Shown here one piece after another: positions 1 through 7,733 of a stretch of 64,000 bases of DNA. Below the pieces are notes generated by a model. It was given only the letters and a program-made list of their open reading frames with translations. It was not told the origin of the DNA and made no database searches. Position 1 is the first letter of the stretch; the number at the start of each line of letters is the position of its first letter. The DNA lies in assembly GCF_040513375.1 (NCBI RefSeq), contig NZ_JBEVTG010000001.1:868001-932000 (forward strand), in the 5' to 3' direction. The DNA is from Flagellimonas_B algarum. Lineage in GTDB: Bacteria; Bacteroidota; Bacteroidia; Flavobacteriales; Flavobacteriaceae. Both the position numbers and the translations under genes were made by a program.

Positions 1-668
1 AAGTTGATGCGATAGGTCAAAAAGGCCAGCGCAATGGGCACCAATACCGTGGCAGGGTATGCATACAGCCCATGGAAAATCGGGCCGAAAATGGCTTTGA
101 TCGGCACTATGCCAAAGTAATCAAGGGCGTAAAAAACCACGATCAGTCCGGCGATGACCGCTAAGGCCTTATCGCTTTTGTTGATGATGAAATTGACGTA
201 ATTCAAACACAATACGATACCAAAAATCGCGACCAACCACAGCACCACGTTCAAGACCGGATAGTCATGGGCGATCAGTACAACGCCAAACGGGATAAAA
301 AAGAACAGGGCCAAGAGGTTGTAGATCGAGACGGAAGACCTGCCCAAGATGTAGTGGGCAATGGCGCTTTTCTTAATGGGTACGATCAACAAGGGTTTGA
401 TGTCCATCACCGGTAGTTTTTGCATGAAATACCGCAAAAACATTTCGATCAATACCCAATAGATCAGGTATTGGCTCAGCACCCACATCGGCCCCTGGTC
501 AGGAACCAATTTTCGAAGGATGAAATACAGGCCTACCCCTGACATGATTAGCGCGGCAAGCATATACAGACCGAAAAAGCCCATAATGATCTTTACCGCC
601 AGACTTTTTCCTACAGCGGCGGATCGAAAGAAGGCTTTCCACTGTAGATCGATGAATCGTTTGAACAT
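1..668 (-). CDS. DUF5687 family membrane protein (3' end outside window)
   Basis: The reading frame starts at ATG 668-666 (MFKRFIDLQWKAFFRSA) and is open for 222 codons to the window edge, so the C-terminal half is missing. The N-terminal FIDLQWKAFFRS stretch and the PVMDIKPLLIVPIKKS loop are typical of DUF5687, a Bacteroidota family of polytopic proteins thought to be permease subunits encoded next to ABC-type ATPases. At least five hydrophobic segments are visible (about residues 28-52, 65-80, 115-135, 142-160, 172-188). No ATPase partner is in the window; it would have to lie to the left, beyond base 1. Transport function is an inference from the family, and no substrate can be named. Confidence 0.8.
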   Translation of the reverse strand, partial: MFKRFIDLQWKAFFRSAAVGKSLAVKIIMGFFGLYMLAALIMSGVGLYFILRKLVPDQGPMWVLSQYLIYWVLIEMFLRYFMQKLPVMDIKPLLIVPIKKSAIAHYILGRSSVSIYNLLALFFFIPFGVVLIAHDYPVLNVVLWLVAIFGIVLCLNYVNFIINKSDKALAVIAGLIVVFYALDYFGIVPIKAIFGPIFHGLYAYPATVLVPIALAFLTYRIN

Positions 669-764
669 AGGTTGGTACAATTTTTTAGGTTAGTGTCTAA
701 ATTAAGCGAATTGTTACATCAATCATTTCTATTTTAAATTATTCGCCCTTCATTAAGCTTTGCA

Positions 765-772
765 TAGCTTTG
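765..772 (+). promoter_or_regulatory. candidate -7 box (TAGCTTTG) for the PaaE-like reductase
   Basis: TAGCTTTG is a full match to the Bacteroidota -7 consensus TAnnTTTG, ending 17 bases before the ATG at 790. TTCG at 742-745 lies 19 bases upstream and is a one-mismatch match to the -33 TTTG element. A direct repeat AGCTTTGCA covers the box. There is no Shine-Dalgarno sequence before the start codon. Confidence 0.45.
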
Positions 773-789
773 CAGGCAAAATTCGCTGA

Positions 790-1839
790 ATGAAAGATTT
801 TCATACCCTTCGTGTCGTTTCGGTCGATCGCTTGACCCCGAATTCGGTGGCCTTGACCTTTGAAGTGCCTGCGCACCTATCGGAGACATTCCGGTTTGAT
901 GCCGGACAATATATCACTATTAAAAAAGAACTCGGCGGGGTCGAAGTACGTCGCGCCTATTCGATATCGTCTTCGCCCGCATCGGGCAAGTTGACCGTGG
1001 GGATCAAAAAGGTCGCCAACGGCACCTTTTCGGTCTACGCGAACGAATCGATCAAGGAAGGGGATGTCTTGGAGGTCATGCCCCCGGAAGGCCGCTTCGT
1101 TTTCGAAGGTGGGAAGGGACCCCAACATCTCGCCGCCTTTGCCGCAGGAAGCGGGATTACCCCGATCATCAGTATTGCAGAAAGCGTTTTACGCGATGAT
1201 GACGCTAGTTCGTTCGTTTTGGTATTCGGCAACCAAACGGTCGAAGAAAGCATGTATCGCCAAGAGCTCTTGGCCCTTCAGGAAGTTTATGGAGCGCGGT
1301 TTTCAATCATCTGGTTGTTCAGTAGGTCGGCCGAAGAAAATGCCCTTTTCGGGCGTATCGAACCTTCGACCGTGAACCTCGTAGTCAAGAACAAATTCAA
1401 GGATATCGCTTTCGACCGTTTCTTTTTGTGTGGCCCTGAAGCCATGATCGATGCCGTCTCAGAGACCCTCAAGAAAAACGGGGTGGCCGACGATCGCATC
1501 CGATTCGAACTCTTTACAAGTTCAAGCGATGAAGATGCAATGGCACCGACGCTTGACGGACAGACCGCCGTCGAAGTGGTGGTCGATGACGCCGAATTCT
1601 CCTTGACCATGGATCAAAAAACCCTGGTTCTGGATGCCATTCTCAAAGAAGGTATCGATGCCCCATATTCCTGTCAGGGAGGGGTATGCAGTAGCTGTAT
1701 CGCACGTGTGGTCGAAGGAAAGGCCGAAATGGTCAAAAACCAAATCCTGACCGATGGCGAAGTTGCGGAAGGGTTGATCTTGACCTGCCAGGCCCATGCC
1801 CTGACCCCAAAGTTGAAAATCGACTACGACGACGTGTAA
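790..1839 (+). CDS. PaaE-like ferredoxin--NAD(P)H reductase (FAD + 2Fe-2S)
   Basis: A 349-residue cytoplasmic electron-transfer flavoprotein that passes electrons from NAD(P)H through FAD to a C-terminal 2Fe-2S centre. Visible in order: the FAD-binding RAYSISS motif (residues 55-61), the nucleotide-binding GSGITP motif (120-125), a CGPEAM motif in the NAD(P) domain, and a plant-type ferredoxin cluster C295-x4-C300-x2-C303-x29-C333. Length and domain order fit phenylacetyl-CoA epoxidase reductase PaaE and related reductases. No paaABCD genes are nearby, so the phenylacetate role is not supported; many Flavobacteriia carry such a stand-alone copy annotated simply as ferredoxin--NADP reductase. 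A small membrane protein starts 3 bases after the stop and is probably co-transcribed. Confidence 0.85.
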   Translation: MKDFHTLRVVSVDRLTPNSVALTFEVPAHLSETFRFDAGQYITIKKELGGVEVRRAYSISSSPASGKLTVGIKKVANGTFSVYANESIKEGDVLEVMPPEGRFVFEGGKGPQHLAAFAAGSGITPIISIAESVLRDDDASSFVLVFGNQTVEESMYRQELLALQEVYGARFSIIWLFSRSAEENALFGRIEPSTVNLVVKNKFKDIAFDRFFLCGPEAMIDAVSETLKKNGVADDRIRFELFTSSSDEDAMAPTLDGQTAVEVVVDDAEFSLTMDQKTLVLDAILKEGIDAPYSCQGGVCSSCIARVVEGKAEMVKNQILTDGEVAEGLILTCQAHALTPKLKIDYDDV

Positions 1840-1842
1840 GCG

Positions 1843-2214
1843 ATGGTGATGTTACAACTTGCGTATCTCGCCAATTGTCTGGTAGCCGGCTGGGTGGGTC
1901 TCAGTTGCCTGTTTTCACCGAACAAGGCCGTGCAAACCGTTTTTTCGAATACCGTTGCCCCTTCACAAGTAATTCGCTTGGTCGGGGCACTATGGACGGC
2001 TATTTTCATCCTTTCTTTCGTTGGGCTTTTTTACCCCGACGCCATGGTGCCGGTGTTGGTCTTTCAAGTGCTCTATAAAGGGGTGTGGCTCCTAATCGTT
2101 GCCCTGCCTGCCATTAGGAATGCGCGCGACTACCCGAAAGCGATGGCCGTATTCTTTTTGGTTTGGGTGGCCGGGCTACCCTGGATCATTCCTTGGCAAG
2201 GGCTTTTTCAATAG
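1843..2214 (+). CDS. small four-helix membrane protein, unknown function
   Basis: This 123-residue protein is almost entirely hydrophobic, with about four membrane segments (roughly residues 1-22, 43-62, 68-88, 98-118). I do not recognise the family. It begins 3 bases after the stop of the PaaE-like reductase, so the two are probably one operon, and it might be a membrane anchor or electron-accepting partner for the reductase, though no haem- or metal-binding motif is evident. Its last 29 bases overlap the 3' end of the convergent patatin gene. Confidence 0.65.
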   Translation: MVMLQLAYLANCLVAGWVGLSCLFSPNKAVQTVFSNTVAPSQVIRLVGALWTAIFILSFVGLFYPDAMVPVLVFQVLYKGVWLLIVALPAIRNARDYPKAMAVFFLVWVAGLPWIIPWQGLFQ

Positions 2215-2965
2215 CGCGACTGGCATGGTCGTACCCAATGGTGAAAGCCTTGTCGATTCCCTTTTTATCCAGCACGCCGATCTTTTCCAATTCCAAGGGT
2301 TCGATCCATAGATCACATGAGGTCAATTTCGGATGGCTTGAAGCATAGATCATCAGACCGGTAATGCGCCCGGCGAGTTGCAACGAATTTCCCAAATCCT
2401 TTTTCTGCAATACGCCAGCAATGGAGACATTGCTGCCAATGATGAAGTCTGAAGTACCGTCTACGTATTCTTTTGGAAAGTTGTTCATGATCCCTCCATC
2501 GGCGTATAAAGTACCCTCGATATCTACCGGACTGAACACAGGGGTCAAAGCGGCCGAGGCCAACAGTGGCATGATCAAACGACCGCTTTCGAAAACGGTT
2601 TCTTCACCCAACATCAAATTGGTGGCTACCACCGACAGTCGTTTGTCCAAATCTTCGAAACGATCATGCGGAAAATACCCTTTGAACAACTTGAAATAGC
2701 GTTCGGTATCAATGATGCCGGGTTTGCCGATGGCAAAAAAATTGTATTGGAAAAGCGGGGTTTCCTTGAAAAATCGCAGCATGTTGTCGATTGAATTGCC
2801 GTTGGCATACAAGGCGCCTACCAAGGCACCGATGCTGGCCCCTGCGATCCGATCGGCGAAAATACCGTGTTCCTCCATGGCCTGCAGGAGTCCGATGTGC
2901 GCCATACCCCGAACGCCCCCTCCTGACAGCACCAAACCGATCGATCTTGCATTTTCGATATCCAT
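2186..2965 (-). CDS. patatin-like phospholipase
   Basis: A 259-residue serine acyl hydrolase of the patatin/RssA type, expected to cleave acyl chains from lipids with a Ser-Asp dyad. The oxyanion loop GGGVRG (residues 15-20), the nucleophile elbow G-A-S44-I-G and the catalytic D156-G-G are all present, followed by MNNFP as usual. I chose the ATG at 2965 (MDIENARSIGLVLSGGG) because the family begins just before the GGGxRG loop. The frame is open upstream to a TTG at 3010, but that extension looks unrelated to the family. No signal peptide is seen, so it is probably cytoplasmic or peripheral. The 3' end overlaps the convergent gene by 29 bases. Confidence 0.85.
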   Translation of the reverse strand: MDIENARSIGLVLSGGGVRGMAHIGLLQAMEEHGIFADRIAGASIGALVGALYANGNSIDNMLRFFKETPLFQYNFFAIGKPGIIDTERYFKLFKGYFPHDRFEDLDKRLSVVATNLMLGEETVFESGRLIMPLLASAALTPVFSPVDIEGTLYADGGIMNNFPKEYVDGTSDFIIGSNVSIAGVLQKKDLGNSLQLAGRITGLMIYASSHPKLTSCDLWIEPLELEKIGVLDKKGIDKAFTIGYDHASRAIEKALAKE

Positions 2966-3105
2966 CCCCACAAAATTAGAACATGCCCATGCCATGGCCA
3001 CTCTTGTCAAATGTTAAAATTGAAATACACCGTAAGCGCATCACGGGCATCGCGACCTATTTTGCGCGCATTTATCGTAAGTTTACTTCTGTCTAAGACC
3101 GTTTT

Positions 3106-3786
3106 ATGAACGACCATGGCATCGCGGTATTGATTTTTGCCCATTCGGGCTTGGTCGAAGCGCGCCATAAAAAGATAGCGCATAGCCCCAATCTTTTCGA
3201 AATCCTGACCGAACATACCCTTAAGGAGGTTAGGCGTTCAGGCTTGCCCCATTTCCACTTTACCGAGAAGGAACAAATCGGTCGATCGTTCGGCGAACGT
3301 TTTACCCATGCCGTACGAAGCGTTTTTGCAAAAGGCTACGAAGGGGTCATTTGCGTTGGCAACGATACCCCCGGGTTGGGCCAAAAGGCCTTGAAGCATG
3401 CCGCCCATGCCATACGTTCGAACCAGGCCGTTGTGGGCCCTTCGGCAGATGGGGGTTTTTACCTACTGGGAATTCGAAAGGGCTGGTTCGATCTTAATGC
3501 CTTGATAGGGCTTCCGTGGCAAAAGGCTTCCATGGCGGATTTTACCAAGCAATTGCTTGCCGATGCCGGTATATCGTGTCTGGAATTGGATCGGCTTAGG
3601 GATATCGATTCGAATGCATCATTCCGCGCCCTTCTGAAAAACAGCTATACCTTGGGTGATCGTCTGGTTCGTTTGCTCTTGGATTTCGTAATGCTACTAC
3701 CGGCGTCTTTCCAGGTCGTATTTGCACCATATACCCCGGTATTTGTCCAAATTCCCTGTAACAAGGGTTCCCCGAAAAGGGACTGA
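3106..3786 (+). CDS. TIGR04282-type (DUF2064) glycosyltransferase, arsenosugar-associated
   Basis: A 226-residue GT-A-like nucleotidyl/glycosyl transferase of the DUF2064 family. The signature blocks GNDTPGL (residues 85-91) and GPSADGGFYLLG (111-122) are intact. The family is annotated as the arsenosugar biosynthesis glycosyltransferase because it recurs beside ArsS-type radical SAM genes. That neighbourhood is found here too: the CMD peroxidase-like gene and arsS follow on the same strand. The gap to the next gene is 73 bases. Donor and acceptor sugars cannot be read from the sequence. Confidence 0.8.
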   Translation: MNDHGIAVLIFAHSGLVEARHKKIAHSPNLFEILTEHTLKEVRRSGLPHFHFTEKEQIGRSFGERFTHAVRSVFAKGYEGVICVGNDTPGLGQKALKHAAHAIRSNQAVVGPSADGGFYLLGIRKGWFDLNALIGLPWQKASMADFTKQLLADAGISCLELDRLRDIDSNASFRALLKNSYTLGDRLVRLLLDFVMLLPASFQVVFAPYTPVFVQIPCNKGSPKRD

Positions 3787-3859
3787 TTCCTAAGTAACCC
3801 GTTATTTTCGGCCATGACCCATGAGCCGGAACATTCCCTTAATTCAAAAGTCAACGATA

Positions 3860-4195
3860 ATGGCCAATTCCTATTACGATCCAGCGGATTTACGAAAATT
3901 CGGTAAAATCACTGAATGGAGCGAAGAGCTCGGAACCAAGTTTTTCGATTACTACGGTAAAGTATTCGAAGAAGGGGCACTCAGCGCCCGTGAAAAATCA
4001 TTGATCGCCCTAGCGGTCGCCCATGTGGTCAAATGCCCGTATTGCATAGACGCCTATACCAAAGACGGTCTGCAACGTGGTATCACCAAAGAAGAGATGA
4101 TGGAGGCCGTTCATGCCGGAGCGGCAATCGAAAGCGGCGCTACCTTGGTGCACGGGGTCCAGATGATGAACAAGTATAACAAACTATCGATGTAA
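3860..4195 (+). CDS. arsenosugar biosynthesis-associated peroxidase-like protein (CMD family)
   Basis: A 111-residue carboxymuconolactone decarboxylase/AhpD-fold protein. The family motif is clear: EKSLIALAVAHVVKC-PYC-IDAY with the redox CxxC at C59 and C62, plus H86. Such proteins act as small thiol peroxidases or disulfide reductases. This subfamily travels with arsS, whose start is 2 bases downstream, so translational coupling is likely. I place the start at ATG 3860 (MANSYYDPADLRKFG), which matches the family; the frame is open to 3821 but the extra 13 residues look non-native. The substrate is unknown. Confidence 0.85.
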   Translation: MANSYYDPADLRKFGKITEWSEELGTKFFDYYGKVFEEGALSAREKSLIALAVAHVVKCPYCIDAYTKDGLQRGITKEEMMEAVHAGAAIESGATLVHGVQMMNKYNKLSM

Positions 4196-4197
4196 GC

Positions 4198-5286
4198 ATG
4201 TCACAAAGTATTTTAAAGGAAATCAAGAAGGCCTCTAAAAAATCGTTGAAGGCCCGTGATAATGAACTGGCTTCGGTCAACAGGCAACTCGAAATTTTGG
4301 ATGGTGGCCTTTTCGCAGAGGGCGAACTGCCGTATTTCAAAGACAAGATCGCCGAAATCGGCCATTTCCCCCTGAAACCCCAAAAATTGGAGATCTTACA
4401 GATCAATGTCGGCTATATGTGCAACCAGGTCTGTGAACATTGTCATGTCGATGCCGGCCCTGATCGTAAAGAGATCATGACACGCGAGACCATGCAGCAG
4501 TGTTTGGAAGTCATCCGGAATACCGGGGCACATACTTTGGATCTCACAGGAGGGGCTCCTGAAATGAACCCTGATTTTAGATGGTTCGTAGAAGAAGCCT
4601 CTAAGGCAGGTATTAAAGATTTTATCGTGCGTTCGAACCTGACCATCATACGCGCCAATAAAAAGTATTATGATCTACCCGAGTTCTTTAAAAAGCACAA
4701 CGTCCATGTCGTTTCGTCAATGCCCCACTATACCCGAGGCAAAACCGACAAACAACGCGGTGATGGGGTTTTTGATAAATCGATCAAGGCACTTCAAGAA
4801 TTGAACGCGGTAGGGTACGGCATGCCCGGCAGCGATTTGCGCCTCGATTTGGTATACAATCCTTCAGGCGCCTATCTGCCGGGAGATCAAGCCGCCTTGG
4901 AACACGATTTCAAAAAAGCCTTGGATGAGGATTTCGGCATCCAGTTCCACAATTTATTCGCCATTACCAACTTGCCGATATCACGATTTTTGGATTACCT
5001 CATCGCCTCGGAAAACTATGAAGACTATATGTACGCACTGGTCGATGCCTACAATCCAGCAGCAGTAGCCAATGTGATGTGTACCAACACCATTTCGGTG
5101 AGCTGGGACGGATGGTTGTACGATTGTGATTTCAATCAGATGTTAGACCTTAAGGTCGCCAGCAAGGTAAAGCACATCAAAGATTATAATGAAGACCTCT
5201 TGGCCAATCGCAACATTATCATCTCGCAACACTGCTATGGGTGTACCGCCGGTGCAGGTAGTAGTTGCCAAGGCACCGTGGCCTGA
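4198..5286 (+). CDS. arsS: arsenosugar biosynthesis radical SAM protein ArsS
   Basis: A 362-residue radical SAM enzyme. The 4Fe-4S/SAM motif is C75-x3-C79-x2-C82 in MCNQVCEHCHVDAGP, followed by LDLTGGAPEMNP (the GGE-like SAM-binding strand). The C-terminal domain ends with a Cys-rich tail containing C346, C349 and C357, which defines the radical SAM/Cys-rich TIGR04167 family. ArsS is credited with adding the 5'-deoxyadenosyl group of SAM to dimethylated arsenic to make arsenosugar precursors. Some relatives carry selenocysteine; here all expected sites are Cys codons with no in-frame TGA. The gene follows the CMD gene by 2 bases. The partner methyltransferase ArsM is not visible in the window. 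Confidence 0.88.
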   Translation: MSQSILKEIKKASKKSLKARDNELASVNRQLEILDGGLFAEGELPYFKDKIAEIGHFPLKPQKLEILQINVGYMCNQVCEHCHVDAGPDRKEIMTRETMQQCLEVIRNTGAHTLDLTGGAPEMNPDFRWFVEEASKAGIKDFIVRSNLTIIRANKKYYDLPEFFKKHNVHVVSSMPHYTRGKTDKQRGDGVFDKSIKALQELNAVGYGMPGSDLRLDLVYNPSGAYLPGDQAALEHDFKKALDEDFGIQFHNLFAITNLPISRFLDYLIASENYEDYMYALVDAYNPAAVANVMCTNTISVSWDGWLYDCDFNQMLDLKVASKVKHIKDYNEDLLANRNIIISQHCYGCTAGAGSSCQGTVA

Positions 5287-5290
5287 TCTA

Positions 5291-5375
5291 TCGGTAAACG
5301 GCAAAATTCTCCGACGAACATTTTAAGAGCTGATCAAAAGGATCGATTTCAGGGGTTGATTTTGCCGTCTACCGA
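5291..5375. repeat. long imperfect inverted repeat between arsS and tetR
   Basis: Arms at 5291-5307 and 5359-5375 are 17 bases each and pair with a single A/G difference, around a 51-base loop that can itself form a smaller stem near GATC repeats. It begins 5 bases after the arsS stop and ends 96 bases before the TetR start. It could be a factor-assisted terminator of the arsenosugar operon or an operator. No T-run follows the right arm closely enough for a classical intrinsic terminator. Confidence 0.5.
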
Positions 5376-5471
5376 ATTTTGTTGCGGTTTGTCTTATAAG
5401 ATTTCTCTTACGCTTCTTAAGTTGGAACTTTGTCATCGACATTGTGAAGATGTCCATAAAACCCAAATCAA

Positions 5472-6086
5472 ATGGACGCAAACCTACCGAACAGCAAAAT
5501 GCTGCACCTGATGCGTGCGAAAGGTCTGGAGCTATTCTATAAGAATGGCTATCATAACACCAGTACCGAAATGATCATCGAGAACCTTTCGATTACCGAA
5601 GCGGCTTTCTTCGAGCATTTTCAATCCAAAGAAGATTTTTTCATCAGTATTACACAAAACCTGATCCTTCAACGTACGCTTCGTATGCTGATCGAACCGG
5701 TAGCTTACAAACAAAGCCCGTTTCCACTGATCGTCGACATGCTGGCTACCGAATTGGAACGGGTAACCGAAAACAATGCCGACTACGGATTTATGCTTTC
5801 GAACTTCATCACGGAATTCAACAACCGCAATCCGAAGATCAATAAGTACCTATTGGACATCTTGAAAATTTGGGAAATCAACTTGGTTTCGATCTTGAAA
5901 AAAGGAAAGTTGGACGGCTACCTCAACAAGAACGTTGATTGCGAAGCCTCTGCCAATTACATCATATCTTCCTATTTCGGCATCCGAACCATGATGGTCG
6001 AAGGCAACAAACGTCTGCTCAGCTTGCAGTACTTGCAACAATTACGGTATTATTTCCACACGATTTCACAAAAAGAAATGGTCTAG
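5472..6086 (+). CDS. TetR/AcrR family transcriptional regulator
   Basis: A 204-residue regulator. Residues about 10-55 form the N-terminal helix-turn-helix (KGLELFYKNGYHNTSTEMIIENLSI, then FFEHFQSKEDFF), as in TetR proteins. The C-terminal ligand-binding part is divergent and gives no ligand clue. It lies downstream of the arsenosugar genes on the same strand but separated by 185 bases containing a long inverted repeat, so it may have its own promoter. A link to arsenic is possible but not shown. Its stop overlaps the 3' end of the convergent GT9 gene by 4 bases. Confidence 0.8.
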   Translation: MDANLPNSKMLHLMRAKGLELFYKNGYHNTSTEMIIENLSITEAAFFEHFQSKEDFFISITQNLILQRTLRMLIEPVAYKQSPFPLIVDMLATELERVTENNADYGFMLSNFITEFNNRNPKINKYLLDILKIWEINLVSILKKGKLDGYLNKNVDCEASANYIISSYFGIRTMMVEGNKRLLSLQYLQQLRYYFHTISQKEMV

Positions 6087-7117
6087 GATACGGATTCCAG
6101 AACTTCCGTGATCCGCTTCAGAACCTGTTCAGGAGCGACCGTCTCAATAGCCCTTTCATAGCCCTCGGGCCACTTGTTCCCATACACCGAAGTCGGCAAT
6201 AGCGGAAAAGAATCCCGGTCGGCCAACAAAGCGTTCGCTTCGGGCTGGCCATAGGGTGCAAAACCCGCATACGGATGGGTCACCCCCCAAATGGTAATTA
6301 CCGGAATTCCGTAATTGGCGGCCAAATGACCGTTCCCACTGTCCATCGAAACCATCAGATCCAGGCCTGAAATCAAATCGAGTTCTTGTCCAAATCCCAT
6401 TTTACCTGCCTGATTGACCACATTTGGGCCGAATTTGGAGCAAAGCCTTTCCAATAGTTCGGTTTCTTTTGGTCCCCCACCGAAAAGCGAAATACGATAG
6501 TCCGCTGCAAGCCCTGCGATGACCTGCTCCATCATCCTTAAGGGGTACATTTTGCCCTTATGGGCGGCAAAGGGGGCGATGCCGATGTGCTTCGTCTCCT
6601 TCTTGGATTCGACTGGGTCGATTCGCGTCAAGAAATGGTGTGATACAGCCTCTAGGGCAACATTCAACTTTCGGAAAACGTCGGCATACCGTTGGTGCGT
6701 CGTTTTTAGTGGATGGATGGTTTTGGGCCACCATTGCGTCAGTACTTTCTTTTGGGCCCTTCCTTTATCGATTTGGGCAACCTCAACCCCGGTAAGCCGA
6801 AAAAAAAATCCCAAAATCTTAGAACGTAGCACATTATGACAATCCGCCACTTGGTCTATTTGGAGTTTTCGCAGCTCACGGAACAATTGGAACAGCCCCA
6901 ATACCCCTTTGTGCCTTTTCTTGACATCGGCCACGGCAACGGAGGTTCGGGGTACCTTCTCAAAAATGGGGGCAAAATGTGCTTTCGTCAAAACGGTAAG
7001 CCGTAAGGAAGGATGTTCGGATACCAGCTCCAATAGGACCGGAACCAGCATGGCCGCATCGCCCATCGCCGATAAGCGAATGACTAAGAGGTGCCTACCA
7101 TCAGCTTTTTTGACCAC
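6083..7117 (-). CDS. glycosyltransferase family 9 (heptosyltransferase-like)
   Basis: A 344-residue GT-B glycosyltransferase like ADP-heptose:LPS heptosyltransferases. The N-terminal LLVIRLSAMGDAAMLVPVL block is the family signature, and the C-terminal donor-binding region reads SMDSGNGHLAANYGIPVITIWG. Expected role: adding a sugar to the lipopolysaccharide core at the inner face of the inner membrane. It overlaps the upstream DUF4254 gene by 17 bases, so the two form an operon; this pair is common in Flavobacteriia. The exact sugar is not predictable. Confidence 0.85.
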   Translation of the reverse strand: MVKKADGRHLLVIRLSAMGDAAMLVPVLLELVSEHPSLRLTVLTKAHFAPIFEKVPRTSVAVADVKKRHKGVLGLFQLFRELRKLQIDQVADCHNVLRSKILGFFFRLTGVEVAQIDKGRAQKKVLTQWWPKTIHPLKTTHQRYADVFRKLNVALEAVSHHFLTRIDPVESKKETKHIGIAPFAAHKGKMYPLRMMEQVIAGLAADYRISLFGGGPKETELLERLCSKFGPNVVNQAGKMGFGQELDLISGLDLMVSMDSGNGHLAANYGIPVITIWGVTHPYAGFAPYGQPEANALLADRDSFPLLPTSVYGNKWPEGYERAIETVAPEQVLKRITEVLESVS

Positions 7118-7706
7118 GTAAGATCGGGTTTAGCTCATCGTCGTTGTACATCTTCATCTGCTTGTACACTTTCATGTATTTTTTACCGGCCTCGATATCG
7201 GCCAATAGCTGATCGATAGCCGTTGAAAGATCTTTGCGTTGTTCAAGCAATACCTGGAGTTTTTCAGCGCATTTGGCCCGGTGCTCCGTAGTGGCGTCGC
7301 TACGGTCCACCTCTTCTTTCATGTGGTAGATCTTCAAGGCCAATATGGATAGCCTGTCAATGGCCCATGCCGGACTCTCCGTATTGATAGACGCGCCATC
7401 CAACACTTGTACCGATAGGTATTTTTGAAGGAAATAGCTATCGATATACTCTACCAAATCCGTACGGTCTTGATTGCTGGCATCGATTCTCCGTTTCAGC
7501 GTCAAAGCCGCCACGGGTTCGATATCCGGATCCCGGATGATATCCTCGAAATGCCATTGCACCGTGTCGATCCAATTCTTGCGATAGAGCAAATGCTCTA
7601 TGGCGTCTTTGGGATACGGATTTTCAAAATCCTGGTCAACATCGTCCTTGACGTGGTAGGCTTTGATACTCTCTTCAAAAATCGAAAAAGCAAGATCACT
7701 GAACAT
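7101..7706 (-). CDS. DUF4254 domain-containing protein
   Basis: A 201-residue soluble, mostly helical protein with no signal peptide. The HxE-like segment WHFEDIIRDPDI (about residues 51-62) and the conserved ...RKNWIDTVQW... are typical of DUF4254. The family has no established biochemistry; it is regularly encoded directly upstream of a GT9 glycosyltransferase, as here with a 17-base overlap, which suggests a role in envelope glycan assembly. A perfect -7 box lies 18 bases upstream of the ATG. Confidence 0.8.
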   Translation of the reverse strand: MFSDLAFSIFEESIKAYHVKDDVDQDFENPYPKDAIEHLLYRKNWIDTVQWHFEDIIRDPDIEPVAALTLKRRIDASNQDRTDLVEYIDSYFLQKYLSVQVLDGASINTESPAWAIDRLSILALKIYHMKEEVDRSDATTEHRAKCAEKLQVLLEQRKDLSTAIDQLLADIEAGKKYMKVYKQMKMYNDDELNPILRGQKS

Positions 7707-7723
7707 CTCGGTGTATTTTTGTG

Positions 7724-7731
7724 CAAAGATA
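7724..7731 (-). promoter_or_regulatory. candidate -7 box (TATCTTTG) for DUF4254-GT9 operon
   Basis: On the minus strand TATCTTTG matches TAnnTTTG exactly and ends 17 bases before the ATG at 7706. No -33 TTTG at the usual distance is evident. The box sits next to the stop codon of the upstream DUF6427 gene. Confidence 0.4.
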
Positions 7732-7733
7732 CA

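Noticed and set aside
4198..5286. possible selenocysteine codon in arsS
   Set aside because: No in-frame TGA; all Cys-rich tail positions are Cys codons.
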